A stretch of DNA of 64,000 bases from Trichopria drosophilae (GCA_030407085.1 CM059582.1:88898001-88962000), one strand, 5' to 3'. Counted from the stretch's first letter, positions 20,180-31,526 are shown. The notes: a model not told the origin generated them from the sequence alone. Numbers and translations: made by a program.

Positions 20180-21110
20180 TTTTGTATAGTATAATTTCTT
20201 GCTTACTTCTTGAATCTTATCTCCCCTCATTTTTAAGATTTTCCTAGAAAATTGCGTCACTCGAACATGCGCCACATGTGCGTTTCAACACCGTAGGAAA
20301 TTACAGACTCTCGTTTCGACCTGCAAGAGGAGCGACACACGCGCAACATATATAGGTCGACATCGATGTGTTGTGTAGGTAAATATTAATAGACATCACA
20401 ACAACAAAAAACTGTTACAACTAATACGCAGTATGTGAGTGGTCGTTGAATCATTACCTACCTCAAATTCTCGCCAAAGGGACCCAGTACAGATCGTTTA
20501 TGTTCGAGTAGTGACCTCACAACGGCGTTATCATTTATTATTATTATTTGTTTATACGTACATTGACTTTAAAGAATCATTATTAAAAAATAATATATTA
20601 TTTTTTTATTCATAACTTATTCTAGCTTGCTTCTTGAATCTTATCTCCCCTCGTCTTCAAGATTTTCCTAGAAAACCGAGTGTCTCGAATATAAGTCACA
20701 TATGTGCGTTCCAACGACGTAGGAAATTTCAGTTTCTCGTTTCGACCTGCAAGTGGAGTGACACACGCGCAACATGTATACATATAAAGGTCAGTGGAGC
20801 GTTGTGTAGGTAAATATTATTACACAATAAGGAGGAAGTGGAGTGTGGCCTCAACTCTTCGCCAAAGGGACCCACGTACCTATATGTTTATCGCAAGGTC
20901 ATTATCGTTATTTATTACCGTCTTTATTATTTGTTTATACGCAAACTATCAATTAATCATCATTATCAACACTCATCTGACTTTAATTACCCAATTATCG
21001 TTAATAACTATCGTCTTTATTAATTGTTTATATAACAATTAACCACGAAGCACTCGTGTATCAGGTCGCTGAACCATGACCTACCTCACCGTCGTGCCAA
21101 AGGTTGTCCG
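20180..21110. repeat. Polinton right subterminal repeats
   Basis: Two diverged direct repeats of about 425-430 bp start at about 20202 and 20629. Each holds CTTGAATCTTATCTCCCCTC, TTTCGACCTGCAAG and GTTGTGTAGGTAAATATTA, and each ends near a terminal-like motif (20457-20482; 20848-20873). A third copy of that motif is at 21076-21102. No gene is visible. Tandem subterminal repeats are known for Polintons. Confidence 0.7.
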
Positions 21111-21621
21111 TACGTTTTTGTTTACGTCAGACGGCTGGCTTACCTCACATGGCGGCCATGGTGTTATTTACGGTCATAAATTAATATTTATTTGACATTA
21201 ATTACCTATTAACATTATTTATTGACATTTTTATTGCTTGTTTTGACATTAATTACCCATTAATAACCATTATCACCTAATTAATGAGGTCATTAACCCC
21301 TGACCTATCCCAAGGCGCGCGTGCCGTCTGGCGCCAGACCTGCCTCAAGGTGGAGGAGTGGGGGGTGTTTACGTCTGGCTATCGGGGGCCCTATACTACT
21401 GTTGAATACAGGTTCTGACTTGCTATGGGTTAAGTGGGGGGGTAATAAACGATTTTGCCTACATCTAATCAGGAATATCCTTCGATTAAGATGTTTTGCA
21501 AGAGAGATATTCAGTTTACACCACTGTTTTAAAGTTAATACGACGTCATCTCCTTTAGTTGATCTAATCCAATTAAAGAAATCACGATGACGGTAGTTAA
21601 CTTGCGTTTCAAAATTAATCA
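21111..21621. other. Unassigned spacer between Polinton and Penelope-like element
   Basis: About 510 bp without a supported gene. It contains degenerate echoes of the Polinton end motif near 21300-21355 (GACCTATCCCAAGG; GACCTGCCTCAAGG). I see nothing else that can be named. Confidence 0.4.
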
Positions 21622-22147
21622 TTTTAAACAATACAGTTTCTCGGCCGCTTTTAATAATTAGAGATAATACGAGTATTGATGTTTAACGGCAACAATTAAA
21701 AACAAGGGGTTATATGTGAAAAAAGGAGATGATAAAAATAATAATAATAATAAAAAATTAATTGAAAAGTTTTTTTAAAAATAGGGGGGGGGAGGTTATA
21801 TATTAAAACATAAAAAAAGCTAATAATGAATTAAAAGGGGAAATTTAGCTTGACGTTTCGACCCGTGTTTGGGTCATCTTCAGAATAAAATTTTGAATGT
21901 TTCGGGTGCCGTATTTATAGGTAGTAGGGGAACAAAATAAACAACGAGAAAGTAAACAGAATACATGAACGGCATTTAAATGAAAATAACAAAATAAAAT
22001 TTAAGAAATTAATTTAATAGCGAATTATAAATATCCGGTAGATAGGATTTTTCAAATCTAATGTTGACAGTGTTTTCTTCTTTTTTAATGAAAAAATTTT
22101 CCATATGGCACCTTTTTCTCCAGTTCTTTTCTCTAGCAAGTATCTTG
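21622..22147 (-). repeat. Left inverted arm of the PLE
   Basis: The reverse complement of 24271-24796, with a few mismatches and small indels in simple runs (for example the G9 versus C10 tract). It includes an antisense copy of the last ~46 codons of the PLE ORF. Confidence 0.88.
21855..21883 (-). ncRNA. Hammerhead-ribozyme-like core in the PLE left arm
   Basis: The inverted copy of the core at 24535-24563, identical in sequence on the minus strand (CTGAAGA, GACCC/GGGTC stem, GAAAC). Confidence 0.5.
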
Positions 22148-22180
22148 TATTATATCAAAGCATCTTTCAATAATCATAGT

Positions 22181-24409
22181 ATGGCTTACAAAAGAAAACT
22201 ATTAAATCTAGAGATTAGAGATGTACACTTCATGATTAATGACATTAGAACATCACGAAATCAGTTATTACATAAAATTGTTACTCAATTACCGCAGCAC
22301 ATTTATAATAATTTTTTCTTTTTCGAAAACCTTCAATTTAACAAAATTTTTATAAAAACCCGTCATAGACTTGTAAACAAATTCTACAGACTAACTAAAC
22401 ACTTTTCTGTCATTGAAACGAACGAAAACTCTTTGGTAACACAGAATTCGTGGCTTAAGAACTTAACCAATACGACCATACCGATCGATGTGCAAAATAT
22501 TATCGCCCTAGGCGACAAATTTGCATTTGAGATTTGTCACAAAAAAGACTTGCCCTTGCATAACATCATTGCTAGTATCGAATCGGGAGTTTCATATGTT
22601 TTTGATGAAAACGAGAAAAACCGAATTCGGCAAGAATGCACGCAGGCAATTTACCAATTTCGTTCGTCACAATTTTTAAATACCAACAAATCCAACAACC
22701 ACCAAAAGACTGTAAATTCTTTCTTAAAAGATAATCCGGATATTTTCCTTACCAGAGCCGATAAGGGAAATGTAACTGTTGCTATGAGCAAATCCGATTA
22801 TAATCTAAAAATGAACGAAATTCTATCTGATTCGACCACGTATGAAAGATCGAAGTTTGAATACACGGCCACCATTACCAAAGAAATCAACGAAATGTTA
22901 AAAATTTGGAATAGTAGAAAGTTAATCGATGATAAAACTCTCAAATCATTAACTGTACGTAATGCCACCACACCTAGAGCATACGGACTTCCGAAGATAC
23001 ACAAAGACGGAAACCCATTACGTGTCATTGTCTCCACCATAGATGGTCCGGCGTACAAACTAGCCAAATTTTTATCCAATATCGTGCATAACGTTCTAGA
23101 TAAAAAATCAAATATAAAAGATACTTGGTCCTTCGTCGAACAGATCAAAGGTGTAAAAATACCAAAGAAATACAAATTGATTTCTTTTGATGTCGTCTCA
23201 ATGTTTACAAACATCTCCAACTCTCTAATTATCGAAAGTATTCAGAATAAATGGAACAAAATTAAAAATTTTACCAAATTAGATCAAAATGATTTTATTA
23301 TGGCAATATTGATTTGTTTGGATTCTACGTATTTTAAATTTGGAAGTTCTGTTTATAAACAAACTTTTGGTATGCCCATGGGATCGCCGCTATCCCCGGT
23401 TCTCGCAAACCTCGTACTCGAGCATGCCACTGAAAAAATCTTAAACATATTAGATTTCAAACCACCTTTTTTCTACCGATACGCTGACGACATCTTGACT
23501 TGTGTTCCAGAAGGCTCTGAAACTAACATCTCAAACGAATTCAATAATTTTGATAATATAAATAATAGATTAAAGTTTACTTTCGAATTAGAAAGCAAAC
23601 ATGAGATCAATTACTTAGATGTCAAAATTATAGTGATGCCCGATGGTGGAATCAAACTAGATTGGTTCCACAAACCTACTTGGTCTGGTAGATACATTCA
23701 TTATCGTTCAGCACACCCTCTATCATACAAAACAGGCATGATTTATGGCCTAATTGACCGTGCGTTAAAACTTTCCTCGGCTGAATTCCATGAAAAAAAT
23801 TTAAACTTAATTAAACAAATTTTATATGAAAACGGCTATCCTCCTCTCATGGTAAACCAATGCATTAATAAGAGAATAAATGTATTAAATTTCAACCAAA
23901 ATAATAACAATAGCAATTCGAATAATGATTTCTCTAAAACAATTAGTTGTCCGTACATAAAAGGTTTAAGTGAAAAAGTTGCAAGAATTTTCAAAAATAA
24001 TAATATCAGAATTTTATCCACCCCCTTCAATACTAATATCGCTAGAATAAAGCCGGGAAAAGACATTTTACCAACAAAAAAACAACGGGATGTTATCTAC
24101 GAAATACCTTGTGCACACTGCAACAAATCGTACATAGGCCAAACATACAGACCTTTGGAAGTGCGACTTAAAGAACACAAAAGAAACTTTTTAACATCAA
24201 ACAAAGAACAACATACTGGTCTAACGCATCATAGAAACGAGACAGGACATGATTTCGACTATGATAACACCAAGATACTTGCTAGAGAAAAGAACTGGAG
24301 AAAAAGGTGCCATATGGAAAATTTTTTCATTAAAAAAGAAGAAAACACTGTCAACATTAGATTCGAAAAATCCTATCTACCGGATATTTATAATTCGCTA
24401 TTAAATTAA
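22181..24409 (+). CDS. PLE reverse transcriptase with C-terminal GIY-YIG endonuclease
   Basis: The frame opens at 22061 (782 aa). However, its first ~29 codons are the antisense of the ORF's own 3' end inside the inverted arm, so I take the ATG at 22181 (742 aa) as the genuine start. The RT core has KIHKDGNPLR, ISFDVVSMFTNI (motif A), FGMPMGSPLSPVLANL (motif B) and FYRYADDILT (motif C). After a linker comes the GIY-YIG domain: IYEIPCAHCNKSYIGQTYRPL, then VRLKEHKRN, then H and E residues. No break is seen. PLEs retrotranspose by target priming with this nuclease and are related to telomerase RTs (family knowledge). Confidence 0.92.
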   Translation: MAYKRKLLNLEIRDVHFMINDIRTSRNQLLHKIVTQLPQHIYNNFFFFENLQFNKIFIKTRHRLVNKFYRLTKHFSVIETNENSLVTQNSWLKNLTNTTIPIDVQNIIALGDKFAFEICHKKDLPLHNIIASIESGVSYVFDENEKNRIRQECTQAIYQFRSSQFLNTNKSNNHQKTVNSFLKDNPDIFLTRADKGNVTVAMSKSDYNLKMNEILSDSTTYERSKFEYTATITKEINEMLKIWNSRKLIDDKTLKSLTVRNATTPRAYGLPKIHKDGNPLRVIVSTIDGPAYKLAKFLSNIVHNVLDKKSNIKDTWSFVEQIKGVKIPKKYKLISFDVVSMFTNISNSLIIESIQNKWNKIKNFTKLDQNDFIMAILICLDSTYFKFGSSVYKQTFGMPMGSPLSPVLANLVLEHATEKILNILDFKPPFFYRYADDILTCVPEGSETNISNEFNNFDNINNRLKFTFELESKHEINYLDVKIIVMPDGGIKLDWFHKPTWSGRYIHYRSAHPLSYKTGMIYGLIDRALKLSSAEFHEKNLNLIKQILYENGYPPLMVNQCINKRINVLNFNQNNNNSNSNNDFSKTISCPYIKGLSEKVARIFKNNNIRILSTPFNTNIARIKPGKDILPTKKQRDVIYEIPCAHCNKSYIGQTYRPLEVRLKEHKRNFLTSNKEQHTGLTHHRNETGHDFDYDNTKILAREKNWRKRCHMENFFIKKEENTVNIRFEKSYLPDIYNSLLN

Positions 24410-24796
24410 TTTCTTAAATTTTATTTTGTTATTTTCATTTAAATGCCGTTCATGTATTCTGTTTACTTTCTCGTTGTTTATTTTGTTCCCCTACTACATA
24501 TAAATACGGCACCCGAAACATTCAAAATTTTATTCTGAAGATGACCCAAACACGGGTCGAAACGTCAAGCTAAATTTCCCCTTTTAATTCATTATTAGCT
24601 TTTTTATGTTTTAATATATAACCTTCCCCCCCCCTATTTTTAAAAAAACTTTTCAATTAATTTTTTATTATTATTATTATTTTTATCATCTCCTTGTTTC
24701 ACATATAACCCCTTGTTCTTAATTGTTGCCGTTAAACATCAATACTCGTATTATCTCTAATTATTAAAAGCGGCCGAGAAACTGTATTGTTTAAAA
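24271..24796 (+). repeat. Right inverted arm of the PLE
   Basis: Contains the C-terminal codons of the RT/GIY-YIG ORF, the 3'UTR, a hammerhead-like core (24535-24563) and a C10 tract. It is the partner of the left arm at 21622-22147. Confidence 0.88.
24535..24563 (+). ncRNA. Hammerhead-ribozyme-like core in the PLE right arm
   Basis: CTGAAGA, then a stem II GACCC/GGGTC (24543-24547 with 24554-24558) closing a short loop, then GAAAC. This is the CUGANGA...GAAA core order of a hammerhead. PLEs are known to carry hammerhead motifs in their terminal repeats. Stems I and III were not established by eye, so cleavage activity is unproven. Confidence 0.55.
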
Positions 24797-27700
24797 CTTG
24801 TTAAATTACATAAGAAATTCTATTCAACGATGCTGGCAATTTTTATAAGATTTTCTGACTATGTAAAGTTGCTTCTGGTCACGAATAAAAGCTTTAGTGG
24901 AAATCTCAGCCCCGACTCAAATGGAACTTTTATTCTTTTTGTTGTTAAATTACATACAAAATTCTATTGAATAATGCAGGCAATTTTTATGAAATTTTCT
25001 AAGTATGTAAAGTTGCTTCTGGTCACGAGTAAAAGCATTAGTGCAAATCTCAGCCCCAAAAGCGAATTAGAACTCACTCAAATTGATCTTTTATTCTTCT
25101 TCTTGTTAAATTACATAAGAAATTCTATTCAACAATGCTGGCAATTTTTATACAATTTTCTAAGTATGTCAAGTTGTTTCCGGTCACGAATAAAAGATTT
25201 AGTGCAAATCTCAGCCCCGAAAGCGAATTAGAACTCACTCACATTGATCTTTTATTCTTCTTGTTGTTAAATTACATAAGAAATTCTATTCTACAATGCT
25301 GGCAATTTTTATAAGATTTTCTGACTATGTAATGTTTCTTCTGGTCACGAATAAAAGCTTTAGCGAAAATCTCAGCCCCGAAAGCGAATTAGATCTCTCA
25401 AATTGATCTTTTATTATTCTTGTTGTTAAATTACATAAGAAATTCTATTCAACAATGCTGGCAATTTTTATACAATTTTCTAAGTATGTCAAGTTGTTTC
25501 TGGTCACGAATAAAAGATTTAGTGCAAATCTCAGCCCCGAAAGCGAATTAGAACTCACTCAAATTGATCTTTTATTCTTCTTCTTGTTAAATTACATAAG
25601 AAATTCTATTCAACAATGCTGGCAATTTTTATACGATTTTCTAAGTATGTCAAGTTGCTTCTGGTCACGATTAAAAGCTTTGGGGCAAATCTCAGCCCCG
25701 AAAGCGAATTAGAACTCACTCAAATTGATCTTTTATTCTTCTTCTTGTTAAATTACATAAGAAATTCTATTGAATAATGCTGGCAATTTTTATAAGATTT
25801 TCTAAGTATGTCAAGTTGTTTCTGGTCACGAATAAAAGCTTTAGTGAAAATCTCAGCCCCGAAAGCGAATTAGATCTCTCAAATTGATCTTTTATTATTC
25901 TTGTTGTTAAATTACATAAGAAATTCTATTCAACAATGCTGGCAATTTTTATACAATTTTCTAAGTATGTCAAGTTGTTTCTGGTCACGATTAAAAGTTT
26001 TAGGGCAAATCTCAGCCCCGAAAGCAAATTAGAACTCACTCAAATTGATCTTTTATTCTTCTTGTTGTTAAATTACATAAGAAATTCTATTCAACGATGC
26101 TGGCAATTTTTATAAGATTTTCTGACTATGTAATGTTTCTTCTGGTCACGAATAAAAGCTTTAGTGAAAATCTCAGCCCCGAAAGCGAATTAGATCTCTC
26201 AAATTAATCTTTTATTCTTCTTGTTGTTAAATTACATAAGAAATTCTATTCAACAATGCTGGCAATTTTTATAAGATTTTCTAAGTATGTCAAGTTGCTT
26301 CTGGTCACGATTAAAAGTTTTAGGGCAAATCTCAGCCCCGAAAGCAAATTAGAACTCATTCAAATTGATCTTTTATTCTTCTTCTTGTTAAATTACATAA
26401 GAAATTCTATTCAACGATGCTGGCAATTTTTATAAGATTTTCTGACTATGTAAAGTTGCTTCTGGTCACGAATAAAAGCTGTAGTGAAAATCTCAGCCCC
26501 GAAAGCGAAATAGCACTCTCTCAAATGGAACTTTTATTCTTTTTGTTGTTAAATTACATACAAAATTCTATTGAATAATGCAGGCAATTTTTATGAAATT
26601 TTCTAAGTATGTAAAGTTGCTTCTGGTCACGAGTAAAAGCATTAGTGCAAATCTCAGCCCCAAAAGCGAATTAAAACTCACTCAAATTGATCTTTTATTC
26701 TTCTTCTTGTTAAATTACATAAGAAATTCTATTCAACAATGCTGGCAATTTTTATACAATTTTCTAAGTATGTCAAGTTGTTTCCGGTCACGAATAAAAG
26801 ATTTAGTGCAAATCTCAGCCCCGAAAGCGAATTAGAACTCACTCAAATTGATCTTTTATTCTTCTTGTTGTTAAATTACATAAGAAATTCTATTCTACAA
26901 TGCTGGCAATTTTTATAAGATTTTCTGACTATGTAATGTTTCTTCTGGTCACGAATAAAAGCTTTAGCGAAAATCTCAGCCCCGAAAGCGAATTAGATCT
27001 CTCAAATTGATCTTTTATTATTCTTGTTGTTAAATTACATAAGAAATTCTATTCAACAATGCTGGCAATTTTTATACAATTTTCTAAGTATGTCAAGTTG
27101 TTTCTGGTCACGAATAAAAGATTTAGTGCAAATCTCAGCCCCGAAAGCGAATTAGAACTCACTCAAATTGATCTTTTATTCTTCTTCTTGTTAAATTACA
27201 TAAGAAATTCTATTCAACAATGCTGGCAATTTTTATACGATTTTCTAAGTATGTCAAGTTGCTTCTGGTCACGATTAAAAGCTTTGGGGCAAATCTCAGC
27301 CCCGAAAGCGAATTAGAACTCACTCAAATTGATCTTTTATTCTTCTTCTTGTTAAATTACATAAGAAATTCTATTGAATAATGCTGGCAATTTTTATAAG
27401 ATTTTCTAAGTATGTCAAGTTGTTTCTGGTCACGAATAAAAGCTTTAGTGAAAATCTCAGCCCCGAAAGCGAATTAGATCTCTCAAATTGATCTTTTATT
27501 ATTCTTGTTGTTAAATTACATAAGAAATTCTATTCAACAATGCTGGCAATTTTTATAAGATTTTCTAAGTATGTCAAGTTGCTTCTGGTCACGATTAAAA
27601 GTTTTAGGGCAAATCTCAGCCCCGAAAGCAAATTAGAACTCATTCAAATTGATCTTTTATTCTTCTTCTTGTTAAATTACATAAGAAATTCTATTCAACG

Positions 27701-28975
27701 ATGCTGGCAATTTTTATAAGATTTTCTGACTATGTAAAGTTGCTTCTGGTCACGAATAAAAGCTGTAGTGAAAATCTCAGCCCCGAAAGCGAAATAGCAC
27801 TCTCTCAAATGGAACTTTTATTCTTTTTGTTGTTAAATTACATACAAAATTCTATTGAATAATGCAGGCAATTTTTATGAAATTTTCTAAGTATGTAAAG
27901 TTGCTTCTGGTCACGAGTAAAAGCATTAGTGCAAATCTCAGCCCCAAAAGCGAATTAGAACTCACTCAAATTGATCTTTTATTCTTCTTCTTGTTAAATT
28001 ACATAAGAAATTCTATTCAACAATGCTGGCAATTTTTATACAATTTTCTAAGTATGTCAAGTTGTTTCCGGTCACGAATAAAAGATTTAGTGCAAATCTC
28101 AGCCCCGAAAGCGAATTAGAACTCACTCAAATTGATCTTTTATTCTTCTTGTTGTTAAATTACATAAGAAATTCTATTGAATAATGCTGGCAATTTTTAT
28201 AAGATTTTCTAAGTATGTCAAGTTGTTTCTGGTCACGAATAAAAGCTTTAGTGAAAATCTCAGCCCCGAAAGCGAATTAGATCTCTCAAATTGATCTTTT
28301 ATTATTCTTGTTGTTAAATTACATAAGAAATTCTATTCAACAATGCTGGCTATTTTTATACAATTTTCTAAGTATGTCAAGTTGTTTCTGGTCACGATTA
28401 AAAGTTTTAGGGCAAATCTCAGCCCCGAAAGCAAATTAGAACTCACTCAAATTGATCTTTTATTCTTCTTGTTGTTAAATTACATAAGAAATTCTATTCA
28501 ACGATGCTGGCAATTTTTATAAGATTTTCTGACTATGTAATGTTTCTTCTGGTCACGAATAAAAGCTTTAGTGAAAATCTCAGCCCCGAAAGCGAATTAG
28601 ATCTCTCAAATTAATCTTTTATTCTTCTTGTTGTTAAATTACATAAGAAATTCTATTCAACAATGCTGGCAATTTTTATAAGATTTTCTAAGTATGTCAA
28701 GTTGCTTCTGGTCACGATTAAAAGTTTTAGGGCAAATCTCAGCCCCGAAAGCAAATTAGAACTCATTCAAATTGATCTTTTATTCTTCTTCTTGTTAAAT
28801 TACATAAGAAATTCTATTCAACGATGCTGGCAATTTTTATAAGATTTTCTGACTATGTAATGTTTCTTCTGGTCACGAATAAAAGCTGTAGTGAAAATCT
28901 CAGCCCCGAAAGCGAAATGGCACTCTCTCAAATGGAACTTTTATTCTTTTTGTTGTTTAATTACATACAAAGCGG
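24797..28975 (+). repeat. ~160-bp satellite array A with higher-order repeat
   Basis: About 26 head-to-tail monomers of roughly 160 bp, marked by TTGTTAAATTACATA, AATGCTGGCAATTTTTATA, CTGGTCACGA and AATCTCAGCCCCGAAAGC. Variants recur in blocks: equivalent positions 24974, 26578 and 27862 are 1604 and 1284 bp apart, as are 25455 and 27059 (1604 bp). This is about ten and eight monomers, a higher-order repeat with internal monomer deletions. Short open frames of 85 codons in each block are a by-product of the repeat, not genes. Confidence 0.93.
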
Positions 28976-29293
28976 GACGTGAAATTGAATTTTGCGCTTG
29001 GAATGGCAAAAAAAAATTTTCAATTACAAAAAATTTCAAATGAAATGATATTGGCCGAATTTAAACTAATTTGTTATATGGTAAATAGTGCCTATGCCCA
29101 TGCCCATGAGTTATCCCTTTTGCTTGCAGCAATAAAAACGAACAATTATAAGATAAAATAGATCTATTTATTTTCAAATTGTTTCGAAACAATGTAACAT
29201 TTTTGCAGAATTCAACATTTAAATATACGATTATATGTTATAATATGTTTATGACAAATAATAGTTTATTGAAGAATTTGCAGATTGATGCTT
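28976..29293. other. Unassigned 318-bp stretch between satellite A and a small MITE
   Basis: AT-rich DNA with one 60-codon open frame (28979-29161) that resembles nothing I recognise. No repeat or RNA gene is seen. Confidence 0.4.
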
Positions 29294-29404
29294 CCCAAGC
29301 AGCAAATAGAAGTCGATTCGACGGCAATTAGGTTAGGGCCGTTTAGGATTTCGACCTATTCGGAAGTCGAATTGACCTAATTTCGACCAATTTTACTGCT
29401 TGGG
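29294..29404. mobile_element. 111-bp MITE-like fold-back, CCCAAGCAG ends
   Basis: The ends are CCCAAGCAGCAAA and, inverted, CCCAAGCAGTAAA. Inner segments are also partly complementary (AGTCGATTCGAC; AGTCGAATTGACC). It lies immediately after the stop codon of the Transib transposase (minus strand, 29405-29407). No clear target-site duplication beyond TT. Confidence 0.6.
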
Positions 29405-31526
29405 TTATTCGTCGCATAAATCTGAAGCTTCATCATTTTGTTCATCAGACTTTTTTTCTTTAATTATCCTGAGATTGCTAATCACAGGATCTGACTTTAT
29501 TAATAAATAATGCATAATGTCTTCGTTTGTTTTTATGCGAGATTGCATTCTGCTATGATTAGCTCTTGCCTGTCTGAATATTTTATTCGTCGCCTCTTGA
29601 GCTTCTTCAGATAAATGTCCAATAGGTACATGTGATGCTGCAATAATGTCGGCTCCATGTATTAGCACCTTATGTACAGTGGGAGGCATGTTATACCACC
29701 TATATAACTTCACATACACCTCCGCAGTTTCCATACAATATTTTTTAAACTTTAGAATGTTTATGTTTTTACCACTTACTAACACTTGTAGAATATTTCG
29801 GAAACGGCAAATTAAAGATAAGTCAACCCCGGTAGACTGAGCTGCAACTTCAGCGTTAGAAAAGAATTTCCTAGCAACGTTGCCCGTATTTGTCGTTCCA
29901 TATCCTTGTTTTACAACATCCACAGTTATTCCAAGGTTAGATTTAACACTTTTTTGAACAGTTTTTTTTCTCTGGCTTTTTATGATTTTATTATCACCTC
30001 GAGCATATGATAATTCAAAATCGATATTATATGCAATGTGCAATATGCACACCATACAACGAATTGTACAGTGCAATGTTGATAAGCCAAACTTATACGT
30101 TTCTCTATTTGGTGACAAACTAGAAATATACGACAAGTCGTTCATTTTACTCGGTGAAACACCGCACACATTGCAGCTTGATGACGATTTTTGCCCTGTT
30201 AATACATTGCACGTCTTACCATCTATCATTGTACAATGTAATTCGTATTTAACATTCAATACCTTTTGTTCAATATTTATTTTTGAAATATTTAATTCAG
30301 CTATTTCTTGTGTAACATTTTGATATTCTTGCAATGTACGTTCTGTGTTTTCTTTAATAAATTCAAATTTCAAGGGTCGGCAAAACCTTGTGGCTGAAGG
30401 GGTTCGGTTTTTCCATATTGTGGTATTTTTGTTATCGTCAATTAAAAGTAGAGGGACGTATGAAGTGATAAAAACAGCAGCATCCCTATTAATAGACCCA
30501 TTTTCATCCTCATTTTCATTATGGATTTCCCATCTTTGGTTTGTCGTTTGTTGGCTCGAGGCCCCATCCATACCCCACTTTCCTATTAAGGTAAGGTTCA
30601 TTAAAGTATCATCCGTTAGGTTAATTGTTTTTATTATTCGTTTTAAAGTATGATCTAATAGTGATTGTAAATTTACATTTCCACCAAATTCATTTATTTG
30701 TATAATTTCTGGATAGCATTGTCTTTTCGCTTGCACTAGTCTATCATACGGTGGGTGAAGTTTATTATTAAACCTTTTTTTCATTATACTTCCGTAATTT
30801 GCAGTATTTTTCTTTGGTTCAATCTAAATCTACGTACATTGCCAATGACATGTCCAATGTATTGTCATCACCAGCTCTGAGGTCGTTATTAATACCTTCA
30901 TCCAGAAAATGTTCATCTTCATTGTTGTCTTCGTCTTCATTATTATCTTCGTCTTCATTGTTGCCTTCGCCTTCATTGTTGTCTTTATCTTCGTTGTCGT
31001 TGTCGTCGTCTTGATGATATTCAGGTTCCATATTTATATTCGACTCCAATTTTTCCCGAGCTCGGATTATTTCTTCAGCAGTATGATTTTTTATAATGTC
31101 ATTAACTTTTCTTCGTTTCGTTCGGTCGCAAACTTTGGTATATGGTAAAGGCGGTCTTCCAGTTTTTAAATTTGATGATAATCGTGTATGACTCGAAACC
31201 GGTACATTTGTAACGAATCGAACCGAAAATGTATTTTCCATGAATTGCTTACATTTTGTCAAAAATGTTGTTTTATTACGCGAGGCGTTATTCCATTTCC
31301 TCTTAAATGCTGGCCAGAAATTATTGCGTAATTTTATTTCAATTTTACGAAATTCCGCCTTCGTATAATTATTTTGCTTTTTAATATTTAGCATAATTCG
31401 ATCAATTTTGTCAATACTTGTGTCATTGGCATCGCATAACCATAAAAATAATTGGTTGTGACTAACGGAAAAACTCATTTCGAAACTTCTTAAAGTTCTG
31501 TCAATTAAACTTAATTTAACGTCCAC
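29405..31526 (-). pseudogene. Transib/RAG1-like transposase, in two frames
   Basis: A cut-and-paste transposase of the family that gave rise to RAG1. The N-terminal part (30819-31526) has a basic helical domain, the block TGRPPLPYTKVCDRTKRRK and a long Asp/Glu/Asn repeat. The core (29405-30784) is in another frame, so at least one frame break (or an unrecognised intron) lies at about 30785-30818. Core features: GKWGMDGASSQ with the first catalytic Asp, IWKNRTPSATRFCRPL, TMIDGKTCNVLTG, a C-x2-C pair (CNVCG), a GLSTLHCTIR block, GNVARKFFSN, MPPTVHKVLIHGADII, and LSEEAQEATNKIFRQ with the likely catalytic Glu. Transib-type CACWATG terminal repeats were not located. Confidence 0.85.

Larger units (their letters stand above)
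1..21110. mobile_element. Maverick/Polinton DNA transposon (left end cut by window)
   Basis: A block of genes diagnostic of Mavericks/Polintons lies here: type-B DNA polymerase (minus), packaging ATPase, chromodomain integrase, penton, pVI-like protein, major capsid protein and adenain-like protease (plus). The two transcription units diverge from about 10 kb. A terminal motif reading GCCAAAGG next to CCTACCTCA occurs inverted at the left edge (1-31) and three times at the right (20457-20482, 20848-20873, 21076-21102), which fits terminal inverted repeats with subterminal reiteration. The exact ends are not resolved: the left terminus is outside the window and degenerate right-end copies may continue to ~21.36 kb. 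A LINE is nested at 184-4131. Polintons integrate via their own integrase and are proposed to form virions; that is family knowledge. Confidence 0.93.
21622..24796 (+). mobile_element. Penelope-like element (PLE) with inverted terminal arms
   Basis: An intact RT plus GIY-YIG ORF sits between two inverted 526-bp arms (21622-22147 and 24271-24796). The right arm overlaps the C-terminal coding region and the 3' part; the left arm is its inverted copy. Fold-back or LTR-like copies of the 3' region are characteristic of Penelope elements. It abuts the satellite array directly at 24797. Confidence 0.88.

Noticed and set aside
22061..22180. Extra 40-aa N-terminal domain of the PLE protein
   Set aside because: Nearly all of it is antisense of the element's own 3' end in the inverted arm (up to 22147). 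The conserved protein plausibly starts at 22181.
24797..28975. Regular repeats resembling a CRISPR-type array or repeated small genes (several 85-codon open frames)
   Set aside because: Monomers are ~160 bp head-to-tail without unique spacers, in eukaryotic transposon-rich DNA. The open frames are the same satellite read repeatedly and carry no start context or domain.
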